DNA of 64,000 bases from Candidatus Bathyarchaeota archaeon (GTDB taxonomy: Archaea > Thermoproteota > Bathyarchaeia > Bathyarchaeales > SOJC01). The stretch is taken from the NCBI GenBank assembly GCA_026014805.1, contig JAOZHR010000024.1, positions 50,854 through 114,853 on the forward strand, read 5' to 3'. The notes below the pieces were generated by a model that saw only the letters and a program-made list of their open reading frames with translations, was not told where the DNA came from and made no database searches. A program made the position numbers and the translations under genes. Shown here piece by piece: positions 59,855 through 64,000 of this stretch (position 1 is the stretch's first letter; every line of letters starts with the position of its first letter).

Positions 59855-60961
59855 CTAAGAGTTCTTAATGTAGTTTCTTGATAGGATAAAAAGCGGAATG
59901 AGAAGTATCGAGACAACGCCTAGTACGACAAAATAGCGCGTATAGTCGTACGTTGTTATGAAGAAATATGTGGGAACGAGGTTAAGGATTCTGCCAACCA
60001 TTAAGCCGACCTCCATCATTACTAAGATGCTAGCATGATATTTTCTCTTGAAAGAATCACCGTAGAAAGCAAACCAAGAGAGTGCAAAGGCGCTAGCGAA
60101 GCCTGAAAGTAAAGAGAGCGCTACTATCTCGATCATACTGGAAACTTGAGTAAGTACGAAATACCAAAGGGCGTATAGAATCGCGCTTGCCATAGTAAAT
60201 TCCACACGCGTTCTCTTAACATCAGAAATTTTGCCAATTCCAACTGTTATAATGGAAATCAGCAACGCACTAGCTGCAACCACAAACCCCATGTTCAAGA
60301 TAGTTGATGAAACGCTGAAAACAAAGAGTGGATAGGCGAGCCAGTAGGACTCTGACATACCGAAGAGAACAAACGTCAGCATGAAAATCGTGAACAATCG
60401 GCTCTTCGGAATCGAAAACTTCTGAGCTTCCGGCTTGTAGCGTATCTTCAACGAAGCAATGAAAGCAACCAAATACAGAAGAATTGAAGCCGCAAAAAGA
60501 TTTGTGAAGCCGAAAGTTTCGATAACAAAGCCTTCGACAGCAGGCTGATTATGCCAGTTATTGAAGGTATAGCTACGGAAAGCAAGCTTATCATCACCGC
60601 TCGCTCGCTAGCGTCGCTGAGCCTAAACAGGAGAAGGTTGAAGCTTGGCCAAAAAGTTGCAATACCCAGCCCGTACGCTAGTCCGAGAAAGACCGGATTC
60701 TTGACGTAAATAAGAGCAACATAGAAAAGTAGGGTAAAGAGGATGCCGAAGCTTATTATCCGTTCAAAGTGCCTCGTAACTCTCATCAAAACTATAGGCA
60801 GCAACCCGATGACTAGAAACGTGAAAAACAAAACAACAATAATGTCGAGAATGCTTAGCCCTGAATCTTTGAGGTAAATCGGAAGGAACGCGCCAGACAG
60901 ACTATTTGTAAAAAAGAAGATGGCAACAGTGACTGCTAGAACTTTCGTAGATTCTTTTCAC
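59855..60961 (-). pseudogene. MFS transporter broken by frameshifts
   Basis: The gene continues in different frames. The first part reads VLAVTVAIFFFTNSLSGAFL and runs through the frame of 60831-60448; near 60540 the frame must slip by one base, after which GFVIETFGFTNLF and LLYLVAFIASLKIRYKP lead into the second frame, which ends at 59855. Before that, the N-terminus has no start codon in frame; GTG at 60961 with GGTAAGG upstream gives MKRIYES but needs another shift. The corrected protein resembles 12-helix MFS permeases. Two single-base errors or mutations are needed. Confidence 0.8.
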
Positions 60962-60997
60962 AAATGCCTTACCTTACTAACTGAGAATAGGAACTTG

Positions 60998-61915
60998 TCA
61001 TATTTTGTTAAGTAGTTTTAGCAGGATCGCTTTTTCGCTGTGCAGCCTATTCTCAGCCTGCTCGTAGATTACGCTGTTACGCGCTTCTACCATTCCACAA
61101 CTTATTTCGTAACCTCGGTGGATAGGCATATCATGCATTATCAGAGCATTGCCGCCTTCCATCAGCTCACTATTGATTTGATAGGGCATCATCAGCTTGA
61201 TGCGTTTTTCCTTTTCTTCTTCAAATTTCGGGTCAAGGAAAAGTTCCATGTCAACCCACGTGTCAGTATATACAGCGTTTGCATCCTTAACAGCTTCCTT
61301 AACATCAAGCGTCACATGATACAGTCCTGTTTTTTTCGCTTTCTCTAGCAACTCCTTATCTTGTGCAGGTTCATGCGTAATCGGTGTTACGGTTGTAATT
61401 TGCATGCCAGTCATGGTGCACGCTTCAATCAAAGAGTTACAGACATTATTGTGAACACCGATGTAAACCATCTTCAACCCTCTCAGCTTGCCTCTGTGCT
61501 CTTTTACTGTCATTAAATCAGCGATGGCTTGGCAAGGATGATATTTCTCGTCACAACCATTAATTACCGGCACCTTTGATGCTGAAGACATCTTCATCAA
61601 GTCAGCATTCCTTTTCAGCCGCGCCATAATGCAGTCAACATTACGCGAAAGATACTTAACCTCGTCGCTTATGTCCGCCAGTTTGAACTGGGTTGTCATC
61701 CAGTCCATATAGATAGCGTGTCCGCCAAGCTGAGTCATGGCAACTTCGAAGGAGACACGTGTTCGAGTAGATGTTTTCTGAAAAATCATCACTAAAGACT
61801 TGTCTTGCAAAGCATTCCGGTACCTCGCCGGTTCTTTCTTAATCTCAATCGCCTTGTCAACAAGAAACTCAACATCTTGTGGCGCCCAATCTTTAAAATT
61901 AATCAAGTGCCTCAT
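60998..61915 (-). CDS. Ornithine carbamoyltransferase-like protein with altered substrate motifs
   Basis: A 305-residue carbamoyltransferase. The carbamoyl-phosphate site is intact: STRTR (49-53) and HPCQ (126-129). The second-substrate side is not: the OTC motif D-x-x-x-SMG reads DTWVDME (218-224), and HCLP reads HDMP (261-264, in MHDMPIHRGYE). The protein therefore probably condenses carbamoyl phosphate with something other than ornithine. QAENRLHSEKAILL ends it as in OTCs. The start at 61915 is chosen over the longer frame since GAGGACG lies upstream and the fold begins here. It is divergent from DTD2. Confidence 0.85.
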   Translation of the reverse strand: MRHLINFKDWAPQDVEFLVDKAIEIKKEPARYRNALQDKSLVMIFQKTSTRTRVSFEVAMTQLGGHAIYMDWMTTQFKLADISDEVKYLSRNVDCIMARLKRNADLMKMSSASKVPVINGCDEKYHPCQAIADLMTVKEHRGKLRGLKMVYIGVHNNVCNSLIEACTMTGMQITTVTPITHEPAQDKELLEKAKKTGLYHVTLDVKEAVKDANAVYTDTWVDMELFLDPKFEEEKEKRIKLMMPYQINSELMEGGNALIMHDMPIHRGYEISCGMVEARNSVIYEQAENRLHSEKAILLKLLNKI

Positions 61916-62023
61916 TGCCGCGTCCTCAATCTTTTTCAAGAAGCCGAAGCTAGATGATATAAGTTTTATGGAAACGCTTAAACCCAATTGGCAACCTCAA
62001 AAATGAGCAATGGAGCACAACAG

Positions 62024-62845
62024 ATGATTCTCATAGTTGCTTCTACAAAAGACGTTGCAAGCATGAACATTAGACAGCAATTGCTAGTCCACTACGACTT
62101 CAAGGAATCAGAGGAGAAATCCCACAACAACCCAATATACCATAAGACATCCGGCGACAACGAGGTGAAGCTTGTAACAATCGACGAAGAAGCAATCTAC
62201 TACCAATCAATCCTAAACCACTTCAACCCACAGCTTATAATATACATTTCACGTCACAGCAGCAAAAGCGGCACACCAACACTCTCAGTCCACACGCCAG
62301 GCAACCTAACCGCTCAAGCGCAAAAGGGCGGCCTACCAAAGCGAATCTCAATAGCACCGGCAAACGCAATGAAAGAAGTTTTACTGGAAATGGCGCAACA
62401 AAAAAACACACACAGCCTAGACTACCAAGTTTCATACGAATGCACCCATCACGGACCTTCCCTCAACATGGCGACAATGTTTGTGGAACTTGGAAGCTCA
62501 CCGACACAATGGAAAGACACGAAAGCCGCAGAAGCGGTGGCCCATGCGGCAATGGCTCCTATTTCTAAGAAATCCAAATACTCGACAGTAGCGGTTGGCA
62601 TCGGCGGGCCACATTATAGCCAAAAGTTTACACGTATGGCTCTAGAAGGTTCCTTCGCCTTTGGCCACATGATTCCAAAGTATGCCATTTCGCAAGTTAA
62701 CGCGAAAATTATTAAGCAGTGTGTGGAGCGCACGGTGGAGAAGGTTGAAACTGTTATTTTGGATTGGAAGGGAATAAGGGGTGCGGATAAGGCAGGATTA
62801 ATTGAGGCTTTAAGGGAAGTTGGAGTGCAAACACAGAAAGTTTAG
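62024..62845 (+). CDS. dtd2: D-aminoacyl-tRNA deacylase (DTD2)
   Basis: Archaeal/plant deacylase that removes D-amino acids from tRNA. The protein begins MILIVASTKDVASMNIRQQL and has YISRHSSKSGTPTLSVHTPGN, YECTHHGPSLN and GIGGPHYSQKFTRMALE, all hallmarks of the family. Three starts are possible: TTG 61988, ATG 62003 and ATG 62024; I prefer 62024 because GGAG sits eight bases upstream and the family sequence begins there. It precedes the tRNA-Gly gene, which runs the other way. Confidence 0.95.
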   Translation: MILIVASTKDVASMNIRQQLLVHYDFKESEEKSHNNPIYHKTSGDNEVKLVTIDEEAIYYQSILNHFNPQLIIYISRHSSKSGTPTLSVHTPGNLTAQAQKGGLPKRISIAPANAMKEVLLEMAQQKNTHSLDYQVSYECTHHGPSLNMATMFVELGSSPTQWKDTKAAEAVAHAAMAPISKKSKYSTVAVGIGGPHYSQKFTRMALEGSFAFGHMIPKYAISQVNAKIIKQCVERTVEKVETVILDWKGIRGADKAGLIEALREVGVQTQKV

Positions 62846-62889
62846 CCATTGTAAATATCTACCTTGATTCTGCTTTCAGAGAAAAGAGG

Positions 62890-62964
62890 TGCGGCCACCG
62901 GGATTTGAACCCGGGTCGTCAGCGTGGCAGGCTGATGTCCTAATCCAAACTAGACTATAGCCGC
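62890..62964 (-). tRNA. tRNA-Gly (GCC)
   Basis: Read on the minus strand: acceptor GCGGCTA pairs with TGGCCGC, anticodon arm TCAGC-CTGCCAC-GCTGA gives anticodon GCC, T arm is CCGGG-TTCAAAT-CCCGG, discriminator A. CCA is not fully encoded (ACCT follows). A recombinase remnant lies just upstream of it, so this tRNA may have served as an integration site. Confidence 0.97.
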
Positions 62965-62999
62965 TAGGACTGGACTAGGGACATTTTATAGTATGCCAC

Positions 63000-63176
63000 T
63001 TATTTTCTTTTCCTAAAGAGCATGATGTGCCCAAGCGTTGTGCATACATATTTGAATCCAGCTTCTAGCAGTTGTCTAGCTTCTTCTGTTTTAGTGGCTA
63101 CCTTTGAAACATATTCGTCGTCTTGGAAGTGGACAAGCTGAGTGTATTTCAGTGTGTTTTCAAACGGTGAAGAATC
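63000..63176 (-). pseudogene. C-terminal stump of a tyrosine recombinase
   Basis: A frame without any start codon, opening after TGA and ending TAA at 63000-63002, encodes about 58 residues: YTQLVHFQDDEYVSKVATKT and ARQLLEAGFKYVCTT then FRKRK. This resembles the tail commonly found at the end of archaeal integrases (E-A-x-x-LIEAGFEYV and FRKRK), as I recall the family. Only the tail survives and it lies beside tRNA-Gly(GCC). It overlaps the end of the HTH gene. Confidence 0.5.
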
Positions 63177-63535
63177 TCAGGCAAAACAGCCGTTTCAAAA
63201 ACCTTGTCGTTAGCACGCAACATAATATTGAGGGCTCCAAGCTGAGTAGCCTCCTGAGTCCCCGTGAGCAGCCTAATACTCGCCTGCCTGTAAATCTGCT
63301 CATACCTATTGATAGTTTTCATTAAAATCCGCGCATGACCCTTAATGTTCTGTAACTCTGGCTGCCACCTGTCTCGACATTCAAAGTCACGATAAACAGT
63401 ACGTCCTGAACACTGATGTTTCAGGCTTAGTTGTGTCACAATCTCTGGCTGAGAAAAACCCAATCCTTCAAGCTTCAGCAATTCCAGCCGTCTCTCAACC
63501 GCCTTCACAGCCACGCACCCCCTTAGAATTGACAC
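63149..63535 (-). CDS. Helix-turn-helix protein of mobile-element type
   Basis: A 128-residue protein. Its N-terminal half has a homeodomain-like HTH (ERRLELLKLEGLGFSQPEIV, TQLSLKHQCSGRTVYRDF) and the C-terminal half is a single helical domain (INRYEQIYRQASIRLLTGTQ, LGALNIMLRANDKVFETAVL). The architecture is like that of small terminase or excision-linked DNA-binding proteins, but I cannot assign one. The exact start is uncertain: TTG/GTG upstream of VKAVERRL is possible. It probably belongs to the element that ended in the recombinase stump. Confidence 0.6.
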   Translation of the reverse strand: MSILRGCVAVKAVERRLELLKLEGLGFSQPEIVTQLSLKHQCSGRTVYRDFECRDRWQPELQNIKGHARILMKTINRYEQIYRQASIRLLTGTQEATQLGALNIMLRANDKVFETAVLPEILHRLKTH

Positions 63536-63895
63536 TTTCTATCAAATTGAAGTCTATTCCCTCTCGTTCTCCCTGCACCTTGGAGAAGCTGAACACCACT
63601 AGCAGCAAATTCAGTCAGCAAGCTGCCCTTGAGACACCTCTACGAAAAAAGACACCAAACAATAACCAATATTTGCAGCCAATAAAGCCTTTGTGTATCA
63701 GAACGTTTTCCCACGTCTTGTTCGAATTCCGAATAAGGCTTAAATCAACTTAAGCGCCAAGAGTTAGATTCTGAGTCTGAATTATGAATATCACTGATTC
63801 ATATCTTCAAGACGAAAGCATTATAGAATAACGCATGGGACATATCAATCAACGTTCAACACTCATGCGCATGGGTGTAAAGGAAGTCTGTTTAG
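63536..63895. other. Intergenic region near the right edge
   Basis: About 360 bp with no gene I can support; the 106-codon plus frame at 63433-63753 overlaps the HTH gene and is a shadow. The sequence GAAATAAGGCTTAAATC near 63730 may include a promoter. Confidence 0.4.
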
Positions 63896-64000
63896 ATGAC
63901 CACATCTACTCTCGAGTCTTCGGAAGTCACCATAGATATGGTTAAGAGAGCTCCAATACGGGTTTTGCACGTTGACGACGAAGCAGGCTTCTTGAAAGCA
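63896..64000 (+). CDS. Response regulator, N-terminal part (partial)
   Basis: Runs off the right edge. The frame reads MTTSTLESSEVTIDMVKRAP then IRVLHVDDEAGFLKA, and VLHVDDEAGF is the start of a receiver domain with the acidic pair that binds magnesium near the phosphorylation site. The ATG at 63896 follows AGGAAG; an internal ATG at 63938 is the alternative. The output domain is outside the window, so a partner kinase or target cannot be named. Confidence 0.8.
   Translation, partial: MTTSTLESSEVTIDMVKRAPIRVLHVDDEAGFLKA

Noticed and set aside
1..64000. CRISPR arrays or cas genes
   Set aside because: No evenly spaced direct repeats with unique spacers and no Cas motifs were seen; the repeats found are dispersed or within one surface-protein gene.

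Overview
The window comes from an archaeon. It carries an alpha-type proteasome subunit, a ribosome-maturation SBDS protein, the Rrp4/Rrp41/Rrp42 exosome, Cdc48, aEF-1beta, FEN-1, eukaryote-like ribosomal proteins (L37Ae, S19e, L39e, L31e, LX), aIF6, prefoldin alpha, DTD2 and tRNA genes of archaeal type. TATA-like boxes placed about 25 nt before leaderless starts fit this. The TACK superphylum, and probably Candidatus Bathyarchaeia, is my inference from gene content; no 16S is present to prove it.

Layout. 1-9.3 kb is core information processing: the end of glmS, pcm, fen, then a tight psmA-SBDS-rrp4-rrp41-rrp42-L37Ae operon, facing Cdc48 and the Zn-ribbon/EF-1beta pair. 9.4-22.9 kb mixes metabolism and repair: cupin, two-domain membrane proteins, DUF362, a stand-alone LigD-type phosphoesterase, a tungsten/molybdenum AOR with a divergent zinc-ferredoxin, endonuclease III, an EndoQ-VTT-5-FCL operon, glycine C-acetyltransferase and a second FEN-1. 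23-46 kb is accessory DNA. It starts at tRNA-Gln(UUG), whose last 17 nt recur at 27.2 kb. It holds an HTH-DUF2178 cassette with a tandem operator, a HEPN protein, a broken tyrosine recombinase, a NurA-HerA pair with four paralogous winged-helix proteins, a TIR protein, a rolling-circle Rep next to an intact tyrosine recombinase, two candidate structured RNAs and several repeats. Some ordinary genes (MoaD-like, M24 peptidase, Lrp/AsnC) are interspersed. 46-55.9 kb carries cell-surface and export functions (a repeat-rich secreted protein, an ASST-CARDB-dockerin protein, MFS), a second DUF362 protein and several broken genes. 56-62.9 kb returns to core genes: S19e-PDCD5-L39e-L31e-aIF6-LX-prefoldin alpha-FtsY, a frameshifted MFS gene, an atypical carbamoyltransferase and DTD2. 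After tRNA-Gly(GCC) at 62.9 kb comes the C-terminal stump of another recombinase and an HTH protein, so the right edge may enter another mobile element before a response-regulator gene cut by the window end.

The most likely undescribed system is at 33.2-38.2 kb: three head-to-tail winged-helix genes, a fourth divergent copy sharing a promoter region and a perfect 10-bp inverted repeat with NurA, and the HerA translocase, all inside a region rich in mobile and defence-like genes. A second noteworthy signal is a family of five short repeats built from a hairpin followed by a tRNA T-arm-like segment, scattered between 26 and 56 kb. Several genes carry single-base frameshifts or an in-frame stop; either real decay or assembly error could explain these.
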